Positions 17,733 through 25,626 of a stretch of 64,000 nucleotides of DNA are shown here, in pieces; position 1 is the stretch's first letter; every line of letters starts with the position of its first letter. A program made the position numbers and the translations under genes. This DNA is from an uncultured Saprospiraceae bacterium (GTDB lineage: Bacteria > Bacteroidota > Bacteroidia > Chitinophagales > Saprospiraceae): positions 1 through 64,000 of the forward strand of contig CALJOK010000011.1 of assembly GCA_937981555.1 (NCBI GenBank), in the 5' to 3' direction. The notes under the pieces were generated by a model. That model saw only the letters and a program-made list of their open reading frames with translations, did not search any database and had not been told where the DNA came from.

Positions 17733-18515
17733 ATGAATGAATTAGAACTTAGAACAGTCAATGTTACTCGCTATGTGACGCCTCTACGAGAAGGTGGTTC
17801 ACTTCCAGCCATCGTAGAAGCCGATGATGGATTTCTTTATGTCATAAAATTCCGAGGAGCAGGGCAAGGAAAAAAAGCTTTGGTCGCTGAATTAATCGGA
17901 GGAGAAATAGCTAGAGCAATTGGTTTAAAAATGCCTGAGTTAGTTTTTATGACTTTGGATAATTCCTTTGGTCAATCTGAAGCGGATGAAGAAATTCAAG
18001 ACTTGCTAAAATTCAGCGTTGGCTTAAATTTAGGATTGCATTATCTCTCAGGTGCGATAACTTATGATCCAATTGTCTCAGTTGCTGATTCGATGACAGC
18101 ATCCAAAGTTGTGTTACTTGATAGCATAATTTCCAATATGGATCGAACCGTTCGAAATACCAATATGTTGAATTGGAATAAAGAATTATGGCTAATAGAT
18201 CATGGAGCAAGTTTTTATTTTCATCATAGCTGGACGACTTGGGAGAAACATGCTAACGGAACATTCCCTTTAATTAAAGATCATGTGATGTTGGATCGGG
18301 CAACAGAATTAGAAACTGCTTCAACTGAAATTAAATCATTATTAACCGATGAGTTAATTGATCAAATTGTGGAGTTAGTGCCTGATGATTTCTTGACAGA
18401 AGAATCTAATCCGATTCCTCCTTCGGAAAAAAGAAATGTATACGCTACCTTTTTAAAAACCAAAATATCTAATCTAGATAAACTAACCAAAGAAGCTAAT
18501 GATGCAAGGAAATGA
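17733..18515 (+). CDS. HipA-like kinase (HipA_2 type)
   Basis: The ATG at residue 3 of the longest frame is preferred over an upstream TTG, giving 260 residues. The fold follows HipA kinases: a Lys in YVIKFRGAG (near residue 37) for ATP, a catalytic loop NMDRTVRNTN (about 137-146) with Asp and Asn, and a metal-binding IDHGASF (about 154-160). It lacks the HipA N-terminal subdomain and no HipB-type repressor is adjacent. Instead its end overlaps a DUF3037 gene by 17 bp, a recurring pairing for this subfamily. Whether the kinase targets a tRNA synthetase, as HipA does, is unknown. Confidence 0.85.
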   Translation: MNELELRTVNVTRYVTPLREGGSLPAIVEADDGFLYVIKFRGAGQGKKALVAELIGGEIARAIGLKMPELVFMTLDNSFGQSEADEEIQDLLKFSVGLNLGLHYLSGAITYDPIVSVADSMTASKVVLLDSIISNMDRTVRNTNMLNWNKELWLIDHGASFYFHHSWTTWEKHANGTFPLIKDHVMLDRATELETASTEIKSLLTDELIDQIVELVPDDFLTEESNPIPPSEKRNVYATFLKTKISNLDKLTKEANDARK

Positions 18516-18885
18516 AGTTTTTGAATATGCCTTCATTCGCTTTGTTCCCAAAGTAGAGCGAGAAGAGTTTATGAATGTTGGAGTAATTTTATTTTCCAAA
18601 AGAAAAAAGTATTTGGGGGTAAAATATCATTTTGATGAAGCCCGGCTTTCGGCTTTTGCAAAAGATACAGACTTGGAAGAATTTTCCAAATATTTAAAAA
18701 GTTGGGATTTAATTTGTGAAGGAGCGGAGGAAGGTGGAAAAATTGCTCAGCTAGAATTAGCAGGGCGGTTTCGTTGGTTGACTGCTGCGAGAAGTACCAT
18801 TATTCAACACTCCCAGGTGCATAATGGCATTTGCGAAAATCCAGCATTGATGTTGGAAAATTTATTTGAAAAATATGTTTTATAA
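18499..18885 (+). CDS. DUF3037 protein, partner of the HipA-like kinase
   Basis: The 128-residue protein starts FEYAFIRFVPKVEREEFMNVG, matching the DUF3037 family, a small cytoplasmic domain of unknown function. Its start codon lies inside the kinase gene, so the two are translationally coupled. In known genomes this family is found next to HipA-like kinases, which suggests it is a substrate, inhibitor or adaptor of the kinase; that is inference. A strong terminator follows, so the pair forms a self-contained two-gene unit. Confidence 0.85.
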   Translation: MMQGNEVFEYAFIRFVPKVEREEFMNVGVILFSKRKKYLGVKYHFDEARLSAFAKDTDLEEFSKYLKSWDLICEGAEEGGKIAQLELAGRFRWLTAARSTIIQHSQVHNGICENPALMLENLFEKYVL

Positions 18886-18985
18886 AAAATGGTAAATCTT
18901 AATTGTTTAGATTAAAGATGAACAAAGGAGTTTTAAAATAAATATTTTACGACAAAATCATTTCGTAAATGTATTGTTATAAAAG

Positions 18986-19018
18986 AAGGTTCTTCATTAA
19001 TCTGAAGAACCTTTTTTT
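18986..19018 (+). terminator. Terminator after the kinase/DUF3037 pair
   Basis: Eleven-base perfect arms AAGGTTCTTCA and TGAAGAACCTT flank a 6-nt loop and are followed by seven Ts. The A-run on the left is short, so it acts mainly on the plus strand. Confidence 0.9.
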
Positions 19019-19052
19019 ATAACACAGCGCAAATTCAACTTTTAAATTAAAA

Positions 19053-19373
19053 CTAATTCTTAGACTTTTCTCCAAATTTTGCGGACTTAATAAATTGCGA
19101 ATCTTGCAATGAACTTAAAAACTGATCTGGATCAATTAAAGTTTTATCAAAACTGAAAAGCCAAGTATTAGTATTTTTGTCGACCGCTTTTACGGTTTCC
19201 ATTTTATATTTTTGAAAAGCTGCGACGACTTGTTGAGGTTTTACTTTTCCACGTAGCGTTGCGACAATTTCATTTTTAATAATAGTACTTGTCATTTTTT
19301 TTCCATCACTACAAGAAGATGAAAAAAAAGTAAACGCTAATACAATTACAAAAAAGGATGGTAAATATTTCAT
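19053..19373 (-). CDS. Small lipoprotein resembling a stand-alone protease propeptide (I9/fervidolysin-like)
   Basis: The 106-residue protein has a lipoprotein signal ending FFSSSC (Cys 21). The mature part follows the beta-alpha-beta-beta-alpha-beta rhythm of subtilisin propeptides: VATLRGKVKPQQVVAAFQKY, a central strand TNTWLFSFD, a helix DPDQFLSSLQDS, and a final FIKSAKF where propeptides have V-x-x-A. No protease follows in the same chain. Its gene begins 7 bp after an M14 carboxypeptidase gene on the same strand, so the two are cotranscribed. It may inhibit or chaperone that or another protease. Family assignment rests on pattern similarity, not on a search. Confidence 0.6.
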   Translation of the reverse strand: MKYLPSFFVIVLAFTFFSSSCSDGKKMTSTIIKNEIVATLRGKVKPQQVVAAFQKYKMETVKAVDKNTNTWLFSFDKTLIDPDQFLSSLQDSQFIKSAKFGEKSKN

Positions 19374-19380
19374 TCGTTTT

Positions 19381-21801
19381 TTATTTTAGTTTAACTACTT
19401 TTTGCCCACCAACGTTTATTCCATTTAAAAAAATCTGTAAAAAATAAATGCCTTCTGACAAACTTGAATTATTCATTTCCAACAAATGATTTCCATTTGG
19501 TAAATTTTTATACGCATCATTTAAAACTACTTGCCCGAGAGCATTCACCATTCTCAATTCTAAATTCTCAGTTTGTGCTGCAAGATTCAAATTTACTTTT
19601 AACGTTTGAGAAAATGGATTTGGGAAAATTTGCAAGCTAACAATCTTTGCTTTTTCCTCTTCAATAGAAGTAGATGCCGTCACAACATTTACAGTTAAAT
19701 CATCAAAATAAAATCCATCTCCTTCAACTCCACCGTCTGCTTTTAATCGAAATTTTATCCAAAGCATTTCACCGATATAATCTTCTAAGTTTATTTCTTC
19801 TAACACCCAATCAGCTTGAATTCCTTCATAAACTGGTTCATCAAGATCTTGATTAAATGTGCCAGGTGTAGTGTATTTTCCACAAAGCGGCGTATAAGTA
19901 TTTCCATCAATCGAACCCATGACTTGAGCCAAATCATAATTAGCTTCAATATCCCATTTCGCATAAAAATTTAAAAATGCACCTTCCGCATCTGTTAAAT
20001 CAATCGGAGTATCTAGTTTCATTTCTGTAACTTGGCTTGCTTCATAATCTTCCAATGGAGAATCAGTATAACTCGTAGCACTTGAATAAAATGCTTCCGT
20101 TGTTTCGTTCCACATTCCATCGACTGTCCAATTATTAATTTCATTTCCCATATCAGAAAGACCAACCATGATGTCTCCGTCTAAAAATATTTTAGTAATC
20201 GTATCATGAAGAACATATAAACCATTGTCAATCTGGATAGCAAATTTTAATTCTTCGTTATTTACCGCATCATCAGAAATAGAATAATCAAAAGTCATTG
20301 CCTCTTCATCCAAGTGAGTCATCGTCCAAGTATTCGAGTTACTCGAAGTGATCGTTGTATTTCCAAGTCCTGTAATTGATAATGTAAGATCACCTGTTTC
20401 AAGTCCATATTTTTTTAGCACCATTTCGAGAGATCCCACTTTTGAAATTAAATAGTTGGAAGAATTAATTTCCTCTACTTCTCCATAATTTAAGACCAAA
20501 TGTGCAGTCGTTAAATTTTGCTTAAGCGTAGATTTGTTTAATCGATCAATATCAATTTGTGAAGGCCAAAAACCAAACCCCACCTCTCCAACTTCTGGAG
20601 TCATCGAATAAATAGCTGGTTTAGAATCTGTTTCTCCATACATCCAATCATCACTATTTCCATTCACGGCATAGCCAACTGTTTGAGTACCAGTACCTGC
20701 AAAATAATTATTTTCACGAGTCATCGCTGTTGCTAATGCTAAGAAAGTATCATGCTCATCTGTCACTTGATCGCTGTAACCCCATGGGTATATCAACAAA
20801 TTTCCATAGGCATGATAGTTCAAAGTAATTTTAAATTCATGTTCATTACAAAAATCTCGAACCGCTTGATTCTCAGGTTCTGAAAATGGTGCAGTTCCAC
20901 GATAAACATTACTTGTTGAGTTTGGAGAAGAACCATTATCATCAATCCCCCATTGGTATCCATAATTTCGATTCAAATCAACGCCTCTCAAAATACCATT
21001 CTCTAAGTATTTATTTTTTCTCCAAAGACCTCCGCCATTCGGGTCATTGGATTCGTTATAAATATATCCATCAGGGTTAATGCATGGAATAAAATACATT
21101 GCAGTATGATCTACCAAATATTTTACCTCAGGATCCGAGTCATAATTTTCCAAAAGATACCACAGATAAAAAACCATTTGAGATAAACTGTTTGGTTCCC
21201 GGGCGTGATGCAATGCCGTGTAAAGTACCTCAGGTTCTGCTTCATCAACATTTGGATTATCAGAAAGTCGAAGCCAATAAATTGGGCGTCCTTCGTGCGT
21301 CAAGATATTTCCAATTGGTGCTTTTGCAGAAATCAAATTTGGATAAAGTGAGACCATCTCATCTAGTGTCGCCAATAATTCATCGTAAGTCAAATATCCT
21401 CCCATAGAACCATCTTCATAATTTACAGGAGTGTCATAATCATATTGAATACCTGTTCCATCATCATCACAATTTCCAAGGGTTCGAGTTTCTACGCCAT
21501 GATCATGAGAATGACCTGTTTCATTTCGAGCCACATAAAATGCTTTTACATCTTCAATTAATATTTCAAAAGGGATTTCATTTTGGCGAAGTAAATCAAT
21601 TTCTTGATTTGAAAAATCATTGATCAAATGTTTTCCTTTAGCATAATCTCCATGATCCGCTTCTAGACCTAAACGAGCCACATCAATAATCGAATGATTG
21701 GTTAAATCAACTTTCACTCGTGAATACTGATTTAAATCTTGCTGTGAATAGCTTTGAAAAAACAAAAGGAATAGGAAAACAGTAGATATGATTTTTTTCA
21801 T
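19381..21801 (-). CDS. Secreted M14 zinc carboxypeptidase with T9SS sorting domain
   Basis: I start at MKKIISTVFLF, which gives a proper signal peptide (ending SYSQ) and 806 residues; the frame extends 15 codons upstream without a signal. After a short N-terminal propeptide-like region (about 20-100), the peptidase domain shows the zinc ligands in HHAREPNS (HxxE, near 197) and in LNYHAYGN (near 330), and the catalytic Glu in TPEVGEVGFGFWPS (near 400). A CUB/MAM-like beta-sandwich region (about 530-690) precedes a T9SS type A domain (about 725-806, starting IFPNPF). It is expected to be exported or held on the cell surface, removing C-terminal residues from peptides. Confidence 0.92.
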   Translation of the reverse strand: MKKIISTVFLFLLFFQSYSQQDLNQYSRVKVDLTNHSIIDVARLGLEADHGDYAKGKHLINDFSNQEIDLLRQNEIPFEILIEDVKAFYVARNETGHSHDHGVETRTLGNCDDDGTGIQYDYDTPVNYEDGSMGGYLTYDELLATLDEMVSLYPNLISAKAPIGNILTHEGRPIYWLRLSDNPNVDEAEPEVLYTALHHAREPNSLSQMVFYLWYLLENYDSDPEVKYLVDHTAMYFIPCINPDGYIYNESNDPNGGGLWRKNKYLENGILRGVDLNRNYGYQWGIDDNGSSPNSTSNVYRGTAPFSEPENQAVRDFCNEHEFKITLNYHAYGNLLIYPWGYSDQVTDEHDTFLALATAMTRENNYFAGTGTQTVGYAVNGNSDDWMYGETDSKPAIYSMTPEVGEVGFGFWPSQIDIDRLNKSTLKQNLTTAHLVLNYGEVEEINSSNYLISKVGSLEMVLKKYGLETGDLTLSITGLGNTTITSSNSNTWTMTHLDEEAMTFDYSISDDAVNNEELKFAIQIDNGLYVLHDTITKIFLDGDIMVGLSDMGNEINNWTVDGMWNETTEAFYSSATSYTDSPLEDYEASQVTEMKLDTPIDLTDAEGAFLNFYAKWDIEANYDLAQVMGSIDGNTYTPLCGKYTTPGTFNQDLDEPVYEGIQADWVLEEINLEDYIGEMLWIKFRLKADGGVEGDGFYFDDLTVNVVTASTSIEEEKAKIVSLQIFPNPFSQTLKVNLNLAAQTENLELRMVNALGQVVLNDAYKNLPNGNHLLEMNNSSLSEGIYFLQIFLNGINVGGQKVVKLK

Positions 21802-22308
21802 CTTATTGTAATTAAGTTGTTTTGAAGTCAATTTTTGAAGCCTCATATTACGAAAGTAATTTTAGTTTTTGGGATTTTTTTTTGTATCCTTTTAGACTTA
21901 AGTGGAATGAATCGTGTCATTATACAAAAAGGAAAATTTCCTTAGCTTCTATTATTAGCTCCTTAAACCCAGGTGCCTTGGAAAAGAAGAAATAAATGGT
22001 AAAGAAATAGATTTTTATTTTACCTCAAGAAATGGAGAAAACAAAACTTCAAAGAATATGGTTATAGCAACTTTGTCCTCTGCTTATGGATAAGGGCGAG
22101 GGCAGTTTCGTTCGCATATTATTTTGAAAAAAAACTTAGAGGCTGTGAAATAAGCTTCACATTTTGAAAAGAAATAAGTTGTTGTAAAACGGTTAAAATA
22201 TATTCTTTCTAACAATGGTTGCTCAACGTCTAGGAACAGCATTATTTACTTTTGCAAAAAATAGAAGTTAAAACATCTTGGATAAATCCAAGATGTTTTA
22301 ATTATTCT
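21802..22308. other. 507-bp region between two leftward genes, little content seen
   Basis: It must hold the carboxypeptidase promoter at its left end and the 3' hairpin of the DUF1080 gene at its right end. In between there is a small palindrome (AAGGAAAATTTCCTT near 21929) and a lone TACTTTTG box on the plus strand (22247-22254) that leads straight into a hairpin without a gene. No reading frame or tRNA-like fold was found. Confidence 0.5.
22270..22299 (-). terminator. Probable terminator of the DUF1080 gene
   Basis: Thirteen-base perfect arms AAAACATCTTGGA and TCCAAGATGTTTT enclose a 4-nt loop just past the stop codon. The T-rich ends of the arms supply the U-tract on the minus strand. 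Confidence 0.75.
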
Positions 22309-23247
22309 TTATTTTTCTATCAAAGGAGTCACCACAATATTTCGATATTCAATCGGACCATGATCCCCTTGCAACATAAAAGGGCCAGTTTTTTCTTCTC
22401 GACTATCCAATGCTCCTCCGGTAATTCCCGGAATAATTTGATCGCTAATTATTGTTTTCCCATTGGCAACAACAGTCACTCTTCGACCAATTAATGTGAT
22501 GTCATAAGCTTGCCATTCTCCTGACGATTTAGCGACCATTTCATTGGGAGTCAAAAATCCGTAAACAGCTCCAAACATAATATCAGAAGGATCATTTCCT
22601 TTATTATCAGCTATCTGAACTTCATATCTACCTCGAAGATATACTCCACTATTACCTTCTTCAGGGTACCGAAATTCGATATGTAATTTAAAATCGGAAA
22701 ATTTCTCATCTGTAATAATATTAGATCCAGATGCTTTACTAGTCAAAATTCCATTCTCAACTACCCATTGATTTTCCCCTGAAGCATGCCAGCCATCTAA
22801 GTTTTCTTCGTTAAAAATTTGACGAGGTGCTCCCCAAATGGGATTGCCAACCGCCTCTAACTTAGGAGCTCTATTAGCTGTCCAATTATAGGTTTTACCA
22901 TCCGTATATTTCATAGTTCCAGATAATATTTCGCCAAACAATTTCCCTTCAAATTCCATATTATCCTCCCCTGCTTCCCATTGTGGAGGTATAGCAAAAC
23001 TGAATCTTCCATCCTTAACTTTAATATGTGAAACAGGACGGGCACTTCCGAAAGCATATACAAATCTGCCTACCAAAGTTTTATTTCCAGAATGACGAAC
23101 TTCTAACCAAGATGGTAATTGTGTCCCATCTTTTGAAATCACTAAATCCCAACGACCTTCTAATTTCTTTTCAGCTTGTGCGAAAATTGAAGTAGAGACA
23201 AATAACAAAACAAGTGTAATTGAAAATAATTTATAATTTAATTTCAT
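22309..23247 (-). CDS. Secreted DUF1080 (3-keto-disaccharide hydrolase family) protein
   Basis: A signal peptide (MKLNYKLFSITLVLLFVSTSIFA) is followed by a lipocalin-like/beta N-terminal domain (about 25-125, KLEGRWDLVIS) and a DUF1080 jelly-roll domain (about 130-312) with its usual landmarks LDGWHASGENQWVVENG, FRYPEEGNSGVYLRGRYEVQI and GEWQAYDITLIG. DUF1080 proteins are periplasmic or surface proteins implicated in 3-keto-sugar hydrolysis and glycan breakdown. The gene starts 50 bp after pxpC on the same strand, but function does not obviously connect the two. Confidence 0.88.
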   Translation of the reverse strand: MKLNYKLFSITLVLLFVSTSIFAQAEKKLEGRWDLVISKDGTQLPSWLEVRHSGNKTLVGRFVYAFGSARPVSHIKVKDGRFSFAIPPQWEAGEDNMEFEGKLFGEILSGTMKYTDGKTYNWTANRAPKLEAVGNPIWGAPRQIFNEENLDGWHASGENQWVVENGILTSKASGSNIITDEKFSDFKLHIEFRYPEEGNSGVYLRGRYEVQIADNKGNDPSDIMFGAVYGFLTPNEMVAKSSGEWQAYDITLIGRRVTVVANGKTIISDQIIPGITGGALDSREEKTGPFMLQGDHGPIEYRNIVVTPLIEK

Positions 23248-23297
23248 AATTTTAAGATGTTGAATTGCGTGAATGTTAAAATAAAAATAAGATTAAT

Positions 23298-24128
23298 TTA
23301 AACAAATATAAATATTAATTCTCCCCCCAATGGTATTTGATTTAATTCCGATAAATATTGATTTTGAATGTAAGCGATGCGGGGATAACCTCCTGTCGTT
23401 TGTCCATCTTGCAGAACAATGATTGGCAATCCACTTGGTGGTAACTGAATAAAACCTGGCAAAACTGGAACACTATTTTTTAATTGAAAATTTAAGTTCT
23501 CTAATTTTTCACCTTCCAATCTGATTCCCATTCTATTGCTATCAATTCCAATTTTATAAATATTTGAAGAGAGCAATTCAATTGATTTTTTAGATAGCAA
23601 ATTAAATTCAGGACCTTTTCTAATTGGAATTATTTTTTTTCCAGCAAAAGAGACATTAGTATTTTTCCATTTTAAAACATCGCCCTTTCGCAAAAGCCGG
23701 CCTTCAAAACCGCCTATTTTTGCATTCGTGTAAGTCGAGAAGGAATCGTATATTTCATCAATCTCTAAATCTCCTTCAAATGCAATATATCCTCTTAATC
23801 CATCTTTGGAAAAGTTCCCTTTGAGTATATCATTTTTATTTACAGCTAAAATTGAGTTACGATTAATAGGTTCATTATTTATTTTCCAATTGAAGTCAGC
23901 TCCAGTAATTACGATTCGAGTTTTATCATTAAATTTTATTTCAGGAGCGCTCGAAGTACATTCGATGAGTGGACACTCTTCATTTTTATTTAAAATCAAA
24001 AGTGCAATTCTTGCAGCATTTTCATCCATCACGCCTGATCTTGGGATAGCAAAATAAGCCAAACCTTTTCTTCCCAAGTCTTGAATACTTGTCATCATTC
24101 CAGCCTTTATTATTTCGAAACTACCCAT
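23298..24128 (-). CDS. pxpC: 5-oxoprolinase subunit C (biotin-dependent carboxyltransferase-like)
   Basis: The 276-residue protein begins with MMTSIQDLGRKGLAYFAIPRSGVMD, the conserved opening of the PxpC/KipA family (quoted motif core: IQDLGRKG). PxpABC converts 5-oxoproline, a spontaneous damage product of glutamine and glutamate, to glutamate at the cost of ATP. The start codon ATG overlaps the end of pxpB by 8 bp, indicating coupled translation. Length is slightly short of the usual 300 or so but the C-terminal GGYPRIAYI block is present. Confidence 0.92.
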   Translation of the reverse strand: MGSFEIIKAGMMTSIQDLGRKGLAYFAIPRSGVMDENAARIALLILNKNEECPLIECTSSAPEIKFNDKTRIVITGADFNWKINNEPINRNSILAVNKNDILKGNFSKDGLRGYIAFEGDLEIDEIYDSFSTYTNAKIGGFEGRLLRKGDVLKWKNTNVSFAGKKIIPIRKGPEFNLLSKKSIELLSSNIYKIGIDSNRMGIRLEGEKLENLNFQLKNSVPVLPGFIQLPPSGLPIIVLQDGQTTGGYPRIAYIQNQYLSELNQIPLGGELIFIFV

Positions 24129-24795
24129 TGTATTCTTTTAAGGAAATTTGTTTTTTCAAAATATTTTCGAATTCCATTTCGTCGATGGGGTGTAAAATTA
24201 TTTGATCCCCTACATTCATTTTTAGTGGAGGCAACTGAGAAATTTTTAAAATAGAAATTGGAATCTGACCAATTACATGCCAACCACCTGGACTATCTAT
24301 TGAATACAATCCTACATATTTCCCACCAAGAGCAAGGGATTTTGCTTGGACATATTTAGCAGGAATAGTTTTGCGAGGAACATGCAAGGAAGGATCTAGT
24401 CCTTCCAAATAAATAAACCCAGGAAGGAAACCAAACATAGCAATTGAAAATTTCGTGGCTACCAATTTTTCAATAATTTCTTTTTTAGAAAACCCCGTCA
24501 CCGATTTCACCTTCTCCCAATCTTCATGATCGTTAAAATAAATGGGGAGCTGATAAGTCTTAGATTTAGTGTTTTCTTTTTGCTGTATTTTTTGTAAAAG
24601 TTCAATTTTAGATTCTTCGAAATTGTCATTCAACTTAAGACAAATCTCAATTGGCGTAACAATTACTTCATCCACAAAATCTAATTTCTCACTAAAAATT
24701 GATCTTCCTATTTCAGCTAAATAGGTTTTATTTTTTGATTTTAAAATTAGAAAATCATTATTATAATTTTCTATATCTAAATTTGGATTAGGCAA
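24121..24795 (-). CDS. pxpB: 5-oxoprolinase subunit B
   Basis: The 224-residue protein carries the PxpB/KipI signature FGFLPGFIYLEGLDP, VPRKTIPAKYV and DSPGGWHVIGQIP. It forms a complex with PxpC. The only usable start is a TTG that overlaps the pxpA stop by 8 bp, the same overlap length as at the next junction. Members in Bacillus were first described as kinase inhibitors, but in the presence of adjacent pxpA and pxpC the 5-oxoprolinase role is more likely. Confidence 0.92.
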   Translation of the reverse strand: MPNPNLDIENYNNDFLILKSKNKTYLAEIGRSIFSEKLDFVDEVIVTPIEICLKLNDNFEESKIELLQKIQQKENTKSKTYQLPIYFNDHEDWEKVKSVTGFSKKEIIEKLVATKFSIAMFGFLPGFIYLEGLDPSLHVPRKTIPAKYVQAKSLALGGKYVGLYSIDSPGGWHVIGQIPISILKISQLPPLKMNVGDQIILHPIDEMEFENILKKQISLKEYNG

Positions 24796-25534
24796 TGCGT
24801 ATATTTTTTTCTTTTAGAAAATCGTGTATTATTTCACTTAATTTAACTGCACCTTTTGTATCGCTGTGCAAACAAATTGATTGTACTTTAATAGGGCAAA
24901 ATTCCAAATTGTGAAGTTGCACATTTCCTTGAATAAAATTTTCAACTTGTTGTAAAACTTCTTCTGGCTTTTCCAAAACAGCTCCTTCTAAGGTTCGACT
25001 TCTCAATTGATTAATTTTTTGATATCGTCTATCTGCAAATCCTTCCTGAACGAATTGCATTTTGTTTTCAATGCAAATATCAATGACTTGAGAGTGAGCC
25101 AAAGTTACTATTTTTAGCTTAGGGTCAATTGATTTAATTAGCTGCACAACTTCTACAGCAAGATATTGATTCGCTACCATATCATTGTACAATGCACCAT
25201 GAGGTTTGACATGATTTAATTTTTGCCCAAGACTTTCCACCATTCCTTTGACTGCACAAATTTGATATTTTAACTCTGACATTAATCTTGAGCTTTCTAC
25301 TTTCATTGATACTCTCCCAAAATTTTCTCGGTCATTATACGATGGATGAGCACCAATTTTGACTTGATGTTTGATAGCTGATTCTATCGTCTTTTCGATA
25401 AGGAAAGGATTACCACTATGGAAGCCACAAGCAATATTGCAAGAGGAAATATAGGGCATTATTTCTTCATCAAAATTTCTTTTTTGAGAAGGTTTTAATT
25501 CCCCCATATCACAATTCAAATCAATTTTTTGCAT
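24788..25534 (-). CDS. pxpA: 5-oxoprolinase subunit A (LamB/YcsF family)
   Basis: The 248-residue protein opens with IDLNCDMGE and contains CNIACGFHSGNP and KIGAHPSYNDRENFGR, the diagnostic motifs of PxpA. Length matches the family. It is the first gene of the pxpA-pxpB-pxpC operon and is separated from the upstream esterase gene by a strong hairpin, so it probably has its own promoter in the 90-bp gap. Confidence 0.95.
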   Translation of the reverse strand: MQKIDLNCDMGELKPSQKRNFDEEIMPYISSCNIACGFHSGNPFLIEKTIESAIKHQVKIGAHPSYNDRENFGRVSMKVESSRLMSELKYQICAVKGMVESLGQKLNHVKPHGALYNDMVANQYLAVEVVQLIKSIDPKLKIVTLAHSQVIDICIENKMQFVQEGFADRRYQKINQLRSRTLEGAVLEKPEEVLQQVENFIQGNVQLHNLEFCPIKVQSICLHSDTKGAVKLSEIIHDFLKEKNIRIA

Positions 25535-25575
25535 TACTATTTAATTTGTAAAGTAAGCGTTTTTAGTTCACTAGA

Positions 25576-25612
25576 CTATAGACAAGGTGAATTTGATTCA
25601 CCTTGTCTATAG
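25576..25612. terminator. Perfect 16-bp hairpin after the esterase gene
   Basis: Arms CTATAGACAAGGTGAA and TTCACCTTGTCTATAG flank TTTGA. On the esterase strand there is no T-run after the hairpin, so it may be a REP-like or processing element and not a canonical terminator. The inner ACAAGGTGA word recurs in other hairpins of this window. Confidence 0.6.
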
Positions 25613-25626
25613 AGCATTTCTTATTT

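Noticed and set aside
22247-22254. TACTTTTG box on the plus strand as a promoter for a small RNA
   Set aside because: A hairpin follows within about 20 bp and belongs to the convergent gene; no transcript unit of sensible size fits.
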